From NCBI GenBank assembly GCA_025769875.1, contig JAGFNK010000184.1, positions 29,773 through 93,772 of the forward strand: 64,000 nucleotides of DNA, in the 5' to 3' direction. This DNA comes from Russula earlei (lineage: Eukaryota > Basidiomycota > Agaricomycetes > Russulales > Russulaceae). Below, piece after piece: positions 31,701 through 43,984 of this stretch (positions within the stretch are counted from its first letter, which is position 1; each line of letters begins with the position of its first letter). The notes below the pieces were generated by a model, which saw nothing but the letters and a program-made list of their open reading frames with translations, did no database searches and was not told the origin of the DNA. A program made the position numbers and the translations under genes.

Positions 31701-33046
31701 TCCCGATGTTGATGATCTGGTACAACAAGCCCCACGACGGGGGTACCTTTACGCCCGCGTGGGTTCTCTTGGTACGCAGTCAAACTTGGGATTCGTAGAC
31801 ATGCCACACTGACTCGTTCACATAGATCTTCCCTATGGTGATGTCACGTCAGACTTGTTGCCAAGGGTCGACTGAATGAAATGTAGATGTTTGTCGGTGT
31901 GATTGCGGCGAACGTTCTGCGTGTCTTGGATCCCTCCGATTCTCGCGCAGTCGGCGTGCTCTTCGTGGGCTACTTCTTCCAAAGTGTCGGATTCTTCATG
32001 ACCACGTTCTACATTTGCATATATATTCTTCGGTACACGTCCCATTTCGTGCGCCCTTTTCGATCATCCATGCTGACGAAGTATCTGCCGCTTTGCAGGA
32101 TCATGACGGTGCGTCCCCATGAGTGCTGAAGGCGCGAATGAACGAGCCTAGCGTGCCCTGCTTATTCCACAGACCGGATTAATGGAGGATCATCAGGCAA
32201 ATGGGGTATTTGACGCTTGCGGCCCACCTGGGTTTACAGCGCTCACGCTGCTCCTCCTCGGATCTTATTCTCGCGAAATGTCAGTTGTGACCCCTCCACC
32301 ACATTCTCACTTACCGTCCGCGAGAGCTGATTTATTTTTTTTGGCCCTTTTGTCATCTTCCTCCCTTCAGCCTTTCGCAGCACGACCTCGTCACTCCTCT
32401 AGCTGGCGAGATCTGGTATTCCTCGAGCGTCCTGGTCGGACTCCTCCTCTTCGGACTGTCCATTTTCTTCTTCGTGTTCGGCATATTGCCGTATTTATCA
32501 ACAGTCCGCATGGACCTCAGCGAGATCCTAGGATGTCAGTCCAGACCCTCCGCTCCTTCCTCTCTCACGTCGCTCATTGCACCTCATACGTCGAACAACC
32601 GTGGCTTACGGCTCACGCCCCCCCCCCTTTTTTTTTCTTTTTTTTTTCAGGTTGGGCCCTGACGTTTCCGAACGTGGGTTGGATCTCGTGTCTGCGCGTC
32701 CTCGGCGACGACCTTGGGATCCATTTCTTCTTCGTCCTGCACGCCATCATGGTTGTCGTGGTGTGCGTCCTGTGGGTGGTGTTGGTCGTGCTGACCGCGC
32801 TCGCGTTCTGGAGAGGGAAGATTTTATTAGCGACGGAGGCAGATGTTCTCAGGGACGAGGATCGTGTGCCGTTGGCAAAGAACGGGTCTGTTTAGGGTAT
32901 GGCCCTTGCCTGTGTCCCACCTTTCCTTTCCTCCTCGTGGTGCCATCACTTGTTCCGAGACATTTTCTTCTACCAGTTGACACATGACAGTTTACACATA
33001 TACCCACGCCTCGGCAGTCGACAAAATAAACCGCAGTGGTGGAATG
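28707..33046 (+). repeat. Segmental duplication, copy 2 (about 4.3 kb)
   Basis: Direct repeat of 12267-16672, offset by about 16.4 kb. It includes the same upstream region, the same minus-strand frames (29349-28969, 30213-29711) and the second transporter gene. The flanks of the two copies are unrelated on both sides. Confidence 0.9.
30937..32895 (+). CDS. TDT/SLAC1-family membrane transporter, copy 2 (433 aa, 11 exons)
   Basis: Exons: 30937-31140, 31192-31345, 31401-31465, 31519-31610, 31669-31771, 31826-31837, 31887-32032, 32099-32108, 32173-32279, 32371-32534, 32651-32895; the total is 1302 nt with all phases consistent. It has the same family motifs as 14562-16521: FPIGMGTGAVYVTLS, DPVKGVYVPFI, FPMLMIWYNKPHD, CGPPGFTALTL, GWALTFPNVGW. 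Differences include three extra codons in exon 1, D in FDACGPPG where copy 1 has V, and weaker donor sites (GTCCGT at 31141, GTAGAT at 31611). Intron 4 now starts with TAG in frame, so failure to splice it would end translation. It appears intact; whether both copies are expressed cannot be read from sequence. Confidence 0.9.
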
Positions 33047-36000
33047 CCACACACACCCCTCCTGATCGGAAAACATCGCAGCTGAACAGAATCTCTTGAA
33101 ACATCAGGCCTGCATGATGTGTAGGGGGCACGCGGATCTTCCATTCCATGCAACTGTCCCTCCCGATGTTGGATGAACTCTATATTCCGTTGTTTCAAAC
33201 ACGACACACACACGCGTATGTCTACCGTGCATGTGCCACGACATCAGGACCCACTGTCTTGTAACCAACTGTGGCTCAGTTCGGTTAAAGCCTCCACATT
33301 CTCATGATGTCCTACTTGAGACATGGCGCAATGCACCATACCATACGCGCGGCAGCAGGCGGGTTCCGCGGACGCGGACAAACCTATGTCTCACGGGAGG
33401 CTAAATGGAAGTCGCGGGAGTGAGTGAACATTAACTTAAAAGTGTTCAGGGCCCAACAAGGTAACGGGGATGGTCACGCGGGCAAACTGGGACGCGGGAC
33501 GTATCTTTCCCGCTTCTCGGACCGCGGACGGAAAGGCGGTGTCGGGGGTCGATCGATTCGTTCCCATCCCACGCTGACTTGGGGTTTTCCTTCCCGTGGG
33601 GCAGCGGCAGTTGGGGAGACGTCAGGCAAGGTTCGTCTTTTTTTTTTTTTCTTTCTTCCAGGCGGGTTTCTCCGGGTCTTGTGCTCGAGCGAGGCGACGC
33701 ACGAGGCGTTATTTGGGAAATACCCTGCGTACCGGACGAGTTTCTGGAATATTCGGGGAAACGAGGCGTCAGATAACGCAGCGTCAGCAAAATCGTGGTT
33801 CATTCGTGGCATGGCACCCCGGATGCGAGCAAGCGGCAAGGGAGAAGAAGGCTGGGGGTTCATGCGCTATGCCGAGTAGTCGAGACGGGAGTAGCGAACA
33901 CGCGGGAAAGGGGGTAGAGCCCTCATCATGTCTTGCTAATCACCGAGGTACGGCAAAAAATCCGCAGAGCCGGGATTTGGCGATGGCCGCGATGAAGAAG
34001 GAAGATGAGCATAAGGATCATCGAGAATAGCTGGTTGGGTATGATGGTGGTGGTGGGGCTCGACAATTTTTGTTTTCGCTTTTGTTTTTTCCTTTTCTGT
34101 GTATGACTCCATCTACGCGTATCAGAAACACGACTATCAGTGGCGGGGTGGCTCGAACGAAGATTAGCCTCTCAAAACGGGAGATCACAGCAGAACACGC
34201 ATGTAAGGTTCAAAGGGAAACGTCGTTCGTCCCGTCGCACGTTCGAAACCCAGAACGGAACGATTAGTCGGAAGATCCGCAACGGCAGTCATGGTATGCG
34301 TCCCTGTGGATGCGCTGGCACCTCAGCCGAGGTTCATCCTTGGGGGGAGGTCTCGGCGCGAAGAAGGGGATGGGATTGAATTTTGGCAATGTGACTACAT
34401 CGGGACAAACGGTGGGATGACACATGGCGAGCTTTGGAGGGCCTGCACCGGACCACCGTGATGATGACCGGCATGTTAATGCCAACAGGATTGGTTCGGG
34501 AGGTCATACAGGCCCTGACGCGACGAGCAGAGTTCAGACGTCGACGGGTGGGTTAGGTGGTGGGTGGGCAAGCACGGCCGGAAATACCCGGGGGGCCGAG
34601 TCCCTACTATGCCATATTTCCACTAGGTCCATCACGGGTTTGATGAGATGCGACGCCCATGGGCAGTTCAGACTGGGGGATGACGACATCCTACATCTCG
34701 GTGGTTTTATCGTACGAATTTGCACAGAGCCCCAGCTCCAACCACTTGCACCGCTGTGGGGATAGCCTGGGCCCCTGAGGGGACGCGGGCCCGAGAAGGG
34801 AAAAAAAACCCACTGTAACGGCTGTGAACGGGTCAGGCTTTCAAAACGAAACGAGAAACACCCACCCTTACCACTGATAAAGAGAGGCTGACGGTTGATA
34901 CACGTCGGAGCGCAATCACTCGGTATATAACGGATTCGTAACCGACTTGACTCGAATCGGCCGCCTCGTCGATTCCGTTTCGAAAGTTATCGTACCGCCA
35001 ATCGGCGTCCGCGTACGAGGTTGAGGGTCGGAATGGCAGGCGGGGGAAGGGGTGAGGAGAGGAGCGAAGGAGGGTCGCTGGGAGTGGTCGAGCAGTTGTT
35101 GGAACGCTCCGGGGATCAGTTTCATTGGCGATTAGGTAAACGCTGTAGATTTGCGGCGTCGTGTCGTAATCCCTGGGCGTGGCAGTCATCATGATCCTGA
35201 TCGTGTAAAGGTCGCGCTTAGCATCCCCCCCCCCCCCCCCACCCCCCCACGGCCCTGAGCCTGAGATCCCACGATCACGGCGGCGGGTGAATTCGTTTAC
35301 GGTATCGACCATTCAAGCCGCTCGGATGAGCCGCCACAAGACGCCGAATGGAGTGAGCCTGGCCACGATGAGCGGTGTAGTGACGTGGGGGTTTCCCCTT
35401 GCCACCACCGTTCGTGTTTGAGATCCACGCGCTGCACTCCGTTCTTTTTCGGCAGGCGAGCCGCCCAGTCACGGTCGCTGTCAGACTTGAGCTCGCCAGT
35501 AAGCCGCTGCAGGGCCGCTTCTTCCCAACACGCGAGACTGCTGAATCCAACCGAGCGCTCCGACGCCTCGAGGTCGATAAGCTGAAAGTTGTCTAGGTAT
35601 GAACGCTGCTGCTTAGTGGTCCGCGTTATTTAATCGCACAGTGCCATGTCGCTCTTGGGCTGCACCACACTCATCCTCCAACCGCGTGCCAGGACAGCGG
35701 CGTCGCCCCTGTGACTATGATCACTCTTTTCATTTCTAACTGATCAAGGACAAGTAATGGAAAATAACAAAGCGAGTGGTATGTTGTAGCAATGCCGAAA
35801 TAGATATCTATCTCCTCCCCTTGCCACGTGTCGCGAGCGACCTGTCGGGGGCGAATATACCCTACTTCTTACATGGTGCTATACTCAAGTCCATGAAAAA
35901 TTTGTCCATGCGGCCGCCGAGAGAACGATAGGATACAATGCGTCTGAATAAGAATGGAACAAGTAGAATCGCGTATCCTTGGAACGTACAAGTACAATGG

Positions 36001-36086
36001 CGCCACAGAAGCCCTGTTTGGCTGGGAACGAATATATAGACAATATCCAATGTGTGATTTTCGATCTAGACATTCAAAGGAGGGCC
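33047..36086. other. Gene-poor spacer, nothing recognised
   Basis: Frames up to 159 codons occur on both strands without domains, and most consist of Arg/Ser/Gly-rich composition. Poly-T runs lie at 33639-33650 and a C tract with one A at about 35225-35247. I see no splice-supported gene, tRNA or transposon. Confidence 0.4.
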
Positions 36087-37364
36087 CTATATCCATATAG
36101 TTCCAGGCAGCGCGGTGGATGGCAACTGGCCATTTGCATTGTACACAGGCGGTTGTTCAGCGGTAGCGTAGCAGCGGCCAACCCGGGCAGAGGTTGTCTC
36201 AGGGGCATTTGGAGAGCTCCATGGCAAGCGTTGTGGGAATATTTCACCACTTATAGGATCCAATGCGTGCAGGAGATGCGTGGTGATGGGCAAGGTGGGC
36301 GAATGGGCGTCTTTGGCAGGACGATGTTGATGTTCGAAGCCACTCCCATGGGGAGTCCTCATGTCAGGATGTACAGTGAGAGGTCGTGCAGCTTTTGGGC
36401 CGTGGGTCCGTCTGCGTGGGAACTTTTTCGGGCGTGGAATGGCGTGCGTGCGCTCAAAGAGGCCGCACTTGTTGCATAGCTGCAAAGATCGTGCCTCAGG
36501 ATTGAATTGACCAGAGAATTCGTTTCAGTGACCCACCAATTTCCCGGGACTGAGCACAGAGCGACGCCACGTCGAGGTCTCAGTTGCTTTGCAGTTGTGA
36601 CACTGGCGACGTATTCTGTTGCTGAGTTTCGTGTTTGCTTCGTCGGTGTAAGCTATTTCGTCGGTCCCATGTCCCGGAAATTGACGTGTGAATTCGCCTC
36701 TTGAGCCAACGTCGTGCGAACTTGATAAAACAGGGACGTCCGCGCAGTGTTCCAAAGCTCGGGACGGCGGACCATTATCGTGCCCAGAAAACTCCCACCT
36801 GCGCTGATAACTGCCATGCTGGAGTTGGTCGTAATACATGCCTCCGAACCCGACTTGCTCGGGGATGGGCTCAGCGGTGGGTACGCCGGGTGGAAAGCCA
36901 GACTCGACGGAGGACTCGGAGGATATGTCCCATGACGGCGAGGACAGGGGCGAGCGGGTGGCCATTGTCATGGGTAAGATCGGAGATGGAGAAACGGGAC
37001 CCTCAAGCTTGAGGGTATTGCCGTCAGCATATCTGGTCGTGAAGATGATCGGTGTGCGTCCCAGAGGAGAATCGAGAGGGGGAATACCTGGGGACAAAGG
37101 TCGTCGTTTCTGAACGGTAGGACATTTTTGAGACCACCCAAGACGACGGGCCGCAAGAGACAGTGGTCCTCTAGTTCGTCCACTCCACCTAGTGGGTTGG
37201 CGGTTTGAAGACGATAGGAGCTGGGGGCTTGAGGCAGGTAGATATGGCCTGCTACAGGATCTACAGGAGGAGAGAGAGAGAGAGATGAGACGTGATGTTG
37301 GTACGAGATCAAAACCTGAAGGCGGGGCAGGCGAAATGTGTTCCAGGATGAAGAATCTGATCAT
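36087..37364 (-). CDS. GATA-type zinc-finger transcription factor, paralogue A
   Basis: The exon ending at 36537 carries the first half of the finger (RRQCHNCKATETSTWRRS). A 57-nt intron (36536-36480) follows, and the exon 36479-36087 begins LCNKCGLFERTH and PRPKKFPRRR. The finger is C-x2-C-x19-C-x2-C with the TWRR core, the long-loop type found in fungi, and has a basic tail for DNA contact. It should bind GATA sites in the nucleus; target genes are unknown. The N-terminal region is Ser/Pro-rich. The true start is unsure: ATG 37364 keeps the frame open (about 406 aa), but part of 37364-37000 may be intron, since another frame from 37312 looks equally protein-like. The paralogue lies at 42772-43984. 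Confidence 0.78.
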
Positions 37365-40300
37365 GATTTATAGGGCTGCGGGGCGTCAGTATCAGACCCT
37401 ACCAAGTCGGTTGAGCTGATTTTGGTCATTTCTTGATGAGCCGTCGGATGCATTGGGGAGACCAAAAGACTGGGACAGAGCTACGGAATCGAGAAGCAGA
37501 GGGCTAATTGACGCCCCCCGGATTGCCCAGCACTACGGACGGGCGGTGCGTAGTGACGAAGGGGATAAGTTGTGGTGACAGGATGACAGGAGCGTAAAAT
37601 GAATTGGGAATTGTGAATGGAAGCGATAAGCGAGGGAGGGAGGGAAGGATCGAGGAGGCGAGAGAGGCGAGAGCATGTGTGTGTGTGTGTGTGCTTCGGC
37701 ACTCCGAGAGGGGACAGCGCTCCAGATTCGTTCAGGCGCCGCCACTTTCCCTTCTTACGGCATATCGGCATATCCCGGCCCCAATCCCACGCCGACCAGC
37801 CCGACGCCACTGCACCTTATCTCACTGTTTCGACTTGCAGTCGTCGACCTTTGTGTTGTCATCCCAATCCTCTGCACAACCCATTCTCCTGTACACACCA
37901 ACTAGACTCCCTAATAAGAAGGCCGAAGGCCGAGATCATCCTCACTGATACCCCTCGGCCACACGTTGGAAATTCCAAGGCCAAGTCCCATCGGAAATCC
38001 CAAACATCCTTCACCGCCTCAATTTCCTAATCTGGCACCGTGCGCCGAACCATTTCTTCCGCAGGCTTGCCCTTTTCATCCACCCGTCATTTGATTGGAT
38101 CGTGCTTTGCTCTCTCGCCTACCTTGCTGTCCTCCATTTTGGTTCGCTCTAGTATTTGGGATGCCCCGCCCGAGCTGTCGGCGCCACGGTTCCCGTTCCC
38201 GCGTCCTTCGGATGTCTGTCTTCTTGTTTGGCGGTTGATGGCTAGTTTATACTATATCTGGGTTTGACCGATTATAATTTGGGTGAACGTATCGGCTTTC
38301 ATTTTCGTGCAGGGATCTATCTCTGTCAGCATGCGACTCAGGGATCTCACGCTGCCATCCTTTATTCAACTCGGGGTCCAACGGATCTATGTCCTTAGAG
38401 ACGGTCACCAGCATACTCTGATCCTGAGTTACATCGATGCGTAGCCAGTCAGTTCGCCGGCATTTCAACGACGTGCGTCTATGCCTTACCTTTGCTTCTT
38501 TACGGCTTCCCCAACATGCCCTAGGTGTCCTGAACACAACCTGTCGTGTGGTCTTCTTTAGATAGGTGACCTCCGTGGGTCACGTCATGATCTTCCGGGG
38601 TTCCATGATCATCAACTAAGACGTCAAAAACCGCGCTCGGTCTGCTTCTTTCTCAAACGTTATACTGACGCCACTGGTCCACCATCTCGGCCGAGGTTGA
38701 CCAATACGAATATCTGGATTGCTGGGCGCCGTGGTTCGAAGATTGTCCAGCGCATTCAGATCCTGCGAGCCGCACACTGGGACGTCACACACGAGTCGAG
38801 CGTGTCTCGCAGGTCATCTGGATGTAGTTAACGACTTTTTTCTGCGATCAGAATGGACCTCCGAATAGATTCAGTGGGCAAGCGCCGCCGGTCGGGTCGT
38901 GCACAGCACAGCCCTCACCATTCGAAATCGAAAGATAACAGAAGACGTTCAGCCTGTGTCATGTGGTGCATCGAGTCAGAGCAAGTCACATTGCTTATTG
39001 AGCTTACAGGCTTTCTTACACAGCAGGTCTACGGTAACCTGCTTGGGCCACGGAAATTTATGCGCAATCTCTGTCGAGCTGCCTTGCATCAATCAAATGA
39101 GCATATCCGAGTGACATCGGAACAGGTACAAACGTCGCGAACTTGTTGCAAGCAGATTCTCACACCCTGGGTTGGTGTCGTACAACGCCCTGATACGGGG
39201 CAGCAATCGTGAGTTATGTAAACATGATACGTGAGAGTGATCGAAATCTACGAAGGTGTCTTCTGGGCTGTCTATGTATGGGAATCCTATCGTCTAGAAT
39301 CCGTCGCATTCTTGTGGTGTCCGGCGACCCAAACGAGGGGATATGAAAGTTGCAATCGGGGATAAGTCCGCTTTGCGTTGCACAGTTGCAGGGTTCTCGG
39401 ATCCTCCTGGAAATCTTCGACTTGCAGCGAGTGCCGTGGTGCCATGAGGAAGCAAAACCGATTCAGCCAAAAAGTAGCTGCGAATGTCAACTCCCCAGCT
39501 GCGGTGGCTTTCGATGCCCCAAATACAATAGCTTGATACGAGCATCCCCCAGACGATCAAGGGCCAGGGGTGGTCCCTCTACATCTGAAACACAACACCA
39601 CAGCAACGAAGAGGAGAGCTCTTTAGGCTGACAGCTGGAACCCAGGTGCCCCTCGATGTCGCATCCAGGCGCACGATGATGAGCCGGACATGCTACATGT
39701 GCTGCGCGAGGCAATCAACATCGGCCCAACAGGTCAAGAAGGACGCACTCGAGATTCCGCTGGCTAAGAAGTGCGTCGCATGTGGCTCTTGCAGTGAGTT
39801 TGGGGTAAAAAATGCCACTGCAATGATTTCGTGGGATTCACGTGGATCGCTTTCTCAATTCACAGAGGGAATCAGTCAAATGGCGGAGTAGCACAAAGCG
39901 GGATGAGGCTCGGGCGACGGGCGACGGGCGGTGGCGGCGTAAAGCACCAAAGCGTCATTGAATAACGTAAGCGTGGGCATTCATGCATGCCTCACATCAG
40001 GCCACCCGTTTACATTCATCGGCTCTGTTAGCACTAGCACAGCGCCAATGCCATTTCTCATTCCAACAACTTTCTCCAATCAACATTGTCGGGGAGCTAG
40101 TGGATTCCGAATTTCATGCTTCATTCACGCATTGTCGCCCGATGGCCTGTATGCCCCGGATAATCAACAATACACCGTCTTCCCTGAGCTGTATGGCGCC
40201 ACAGAAGTTTTTTTCATTTCCTCGCGAGGTGCTTTCTCAGTCTCTGAAGTGCGGACGACAATGGTCGGGTCGTAACGATTAATAAGCGTTCCAGAAAGTA

Positions 40301-42771
40301 TAAGGCAAAATGGGGGGTTGGGACGTCTCGCCGACTCGGAATCTCGTGACCCGGTGCCGATAGAACAACGAACTTCTGCGCTAAACTCGAGTGAGCGCAA
40401 GGTTCCAACTTACTGGAGACGCTTGCGATGGCCCATAGATTGATGGATAAGAGCGCCAAGATCCGAAGAAGTCATACGACATTCGATCAAGTCAGGTTCA
40501 GGAGGTTCAGGAGACACGCGATAGAAAAAGGATTAGCTGCACGATCGTCCCGTGCGTGTAACACCCGCGATACAATCGGATCGGCCGAATCCGGGTTCTC
40601 GCGCCAATAGCGTGGAACATAGGCGATCCACGTGGCCCCAGTCACGTGGAGACTGGCATCGCCGCCGACCGTCAGCACGATTGCATGTGTTGTTGCGTCC
40701 ATCTCTCTCTGCTACTACCTACCGCATGCTGTGGTTTCGGCTCCTTTTTTATATAATCAAGGACTCACAGTGCTTTTTTTTTTGACGGTACAGGACGGAA
40801 ACTCATTCCATGCCTGTCCATCCTGTGGCACATCCGACTTATTCGGGCACAGCCAGAGGATCGCCTCCGAGCGCCGTTGCGGGCCTACCTGCGATGGCGG
40901 TTCTCAATACGGACTCCCCCTGCGAATGTCATCCGCCGTTCCAGTTCCTACTTCAGACCGCCTTTTTTTCACTGACAGCCGTCCAGACATCGCTCACAAT
41001 CCGCAGCATCGCCTCCTGTGCTAAGGTCGACCCGTCACGCAGAACTTTATTTGATCAAAAATCTAATCAACTGGCTCTTGCGTTCACGGATCTTACGGAA
41101 CCGACGGCCCTCATTCGGCTCTCTTGCTTCATCATCTGGTTCTTGGGCTGTTCCGTCGGAAGTCCAACGCCACGGTATGACATTCATTCTACCCAGCATG
41201 TGTGGATCACCTATCATTCATATCGACATCAACGTCCTGCTGTCCCAACTCGGCGCCTCCTGCCCCCCACTGCCATATGGTGGCGATTTATCTCCGGGAA
41301 AAGTACAAGGACTCGCTGTAGCTGGGGTATGATTGGTCGCGAAGCGTGCGAGCGTGTGTTTCCTCAGTGAGAAACCTAATTTTCATCACGTCCAGCCTTG
41401 ATCCACAGTTGAGCTATCGTTCCATTGAGACCCTACAACATGCCGTTACGAGCTCCACGTTCTTTGATGAGTGATGCTCTTCGTTCTGCGGATGGTTTCC
41501 ATGTTCGTTTTCATTCACATGGTCCCCCCTCCAAAATCACAATCTTGCTGAGGTTTTCATCTCGTTTCACCCCGTAGGTTGGCTTGGCTTTCCCCCCCCC
41601 TGTTATCTTTCTTCACAGTCCTCCGTTCTTCCCCCCGCCCTACCAAAATTATCGATTTATACAATTCCTATCGTTCTCTGGTCAGCCTAGAGAGCGCTGA
41701 TCCCGCCATGATGACTGGTCACCGAGAAATTTTCCTCGTGTCGCCTTGTTTTGGCCAAGGGATGGATGGGGGACCAACAGGACAGACAACACAACACACT
41801 GATTTGCCTCTCTTATCGACAACTTCCACTCACCAATCGACCTCCCGCTCCATCGAAGAAGGCATAACTTTCAAGACCTCAAAAACCCGTAGCTTCCCTG
41901 AGCCTGTCTTTTGTGCACTTATATCCGTTAAAGGATAACTTCACATTCGTCTGGTGGTCGCTGTGGCTAAAACACTCTCCCTGTTTAGCTCTTACCTACT
42001 TTCCAGGCGCAAACCTCGCATCTGAATCCGGTTCCAAGCAGATGTTGTAGGCTCAGCCAATGTGGACTCCCTCTTCTGAATGGACGGCCATCTCAGACGG
42101 GATGTATGCCACTCTCCAGTGAGCGGATTATCGGTCTAGCGGTAATGCATAAGGGGCACCAGCCCTGGCAATTTTCAAGACTCCGCCGCGAACCGAATGC
42201 CCTTCACAACCTTGACCCATGCAGATGGCATTCTACCGTGGAGGTCTAATAAACATCACGGTCCGCACAGACAGACATGCGAACTCAGAGAGGGGCTGGT
42301 ATTGGTGATTCCTGGTGTAGGACCGTTTGCCGTGTTTTCCTCTCCACACAAGGGGGTAGCCCTTGCCTATTTTGTTCAATGAATGCGGTAGTTGTTGGCC
42401 CCTTGTGAGGACCCCACATCGGGGCGCGCGGGTCCGAGAACGATGCTCACGGTGAACCCGACCGTTTCAGCGCCGCACGTCCCTTAATCTGAGCGAAATA
42501 TCGCCCATAGTTCGGTGACATAACCCTACAACCCTACATGCAGCAACAGGCAGACGCACACTTACGGTCGCACGTCCCATCACTGCCCACCACCTGGCGC
42601 TTCTTCCAGCGAACCGCATGGGGCGGCATATTCCGAACGCGATGATATTCCGAGTACTTGGTTGCATCGAGCACACCGTCGTGCCTCTCGACTGCCGGGA
42701 CTCGCCGTTCTCTTCAAACGCCATTCTGTATTTCGCAGACAGTTAAATACACCTACGCGACAAAAAAAGGC
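37365..42771. other. Gene-poor spacer (5.4 kb), nothing recognised
   Basis: A GT microsatellite lies at 37676-37692, and poly-C/G runs occur near 41590 and 42810. A minus-strand frame at 40702-40487 looks somewhat protein-like but has no family motif. I call no gene. Confidence 0.4.
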
Positions 42772-43984
42772 CTATAGAAAATTAATACGACTGTCCGAGT
42801 GTGCGTGTGGGGGGGGGGGGAGATTATGCACAGCCGAAAGAATCACTTTCACGGCTGTACGGCATATTACGACTATGTATATTAATCCACAACTAGAAGG
42901 GGTCGGGGAAATCACCAACGCGAGAGGTTGCATCCTGGTACAGGCACGGCCGAGGGCAACTGGAAATCCGCACGATATGTCTGTGGCTGTTGGATGGCGG
43001 CGTCGCAGGGGCTGAGACGGGAGGGAGGCGGAGAGATGCTTGGCATGTTGCGGGCCATCAACGACGTGTCCTGCGGGGCCTTGTCCTCGCTCATGAATCC
43101 GAGGGCGTTCGGGGAAATCGGGGAGCGGCATGGACGACGGTCGGCCGTGATAGCGGTGATGATGTTCGGCGACTTGGAGGTCGAGGTCGAACCGGGGATG
43201 GTCCACGTTTGGGTACGCGGAGGACGGTCGCGAACGGCGTCTGCGCGGAAACGTCTTTGGCCGCGGGACGCCGTGCGTCCGCTCGAAGAGACCACACTTG
43301 TTGCAAAGCTGGGAGGAGGGCGCCCCCGTCAGACCCAAGAAAAGAAAAAAATCAAACGCGACGAGCGCGTACGAGAAACGCACCAATTTCCCGAGGGTGA
43401 GCATGGACCGGCGCCACGTCGTCGTCTCGGTGGCTCTGCAGTTCGTGCACAGGCGACGCATGCCGTTGCCGAGCTTCGTCCTCGCGTCGTCCGTGTAGAC
43501 GACCTCGTACGCTCTGATTCTGGGGAAGAGCTGGTCGAGCGTGCCCCCCGGGCCGTTGATGAACTGGGACTGCGCGATGGGAAGGTCGATGGGGTAGTCC
43601 AGGACGCGCGCCTCGTATCTGCGTCCGAGGGAAGGGATCTCCCAGCCATAGCAGAAGTCGCCGGGGCGAGAGTAGTCGCTGGCTGTGCTCATGTACGCTT
43701 GCTGTGCGGGGCTGGACCCGGACCCGGGAGCGGAGAAATCCACGACGGATCCGGTTTCGGACGGCATGTGCCACGAAGAGGACGGAAAGAAAGATCGGGA
43801 GGCCTCTGGGACCGGCAGACGTGGCACGGGCTGAGCGACGTTCTCGAAAGGGTCGCCGCCAGTATGGGCATTTCTGGATGACGTGCAACAATTTAGAGAT
43901 CATCGCGAGAGGTGGAACGGAGGAGCGAAAATACTTGTAATGGAGGGCGCCTGGTTCAGTATAGCGAGCCGGTGTCAAGTTCAT
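42772..43984 (-). CDS. GATA-type zinc-finger transcription factor, paralogue B
   Basis: The zinc finger again spans two exons. The first ends at 43384 (MRRLCTNCRATETTTWRRSM...GKL); the second starts at 43308 (LCNKCGLFERTH, PRPKTFPRRRR). The 75-nt intron (43383-43309) has normal GT/AG ends but no in-frame stop, so both spliced and unspliced mRNA keep the frame. A YTDDARTKLGNGMRR segment before the finger matches YTDEANTKLSNRIRR in paralogue A, so the similarity extends beyond the finger. The 5' end is not settled. The zinc-finger frame is open from about 43870 without its own ATG, and a plausible first exon with ATG 43984 would join at a CAG acceptor near 43881. The C-terminal end at 42772 may overrun into the 3' UTR. 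Confidence 0.75.

Noticed and set aside
42928..43881. Plus-strand ORF of 317 codons opposite GATA paralogue B
   Set aside because: Antisense shadow of the zinc-finger gene; Arg/Gly/Val-rich without a domain.
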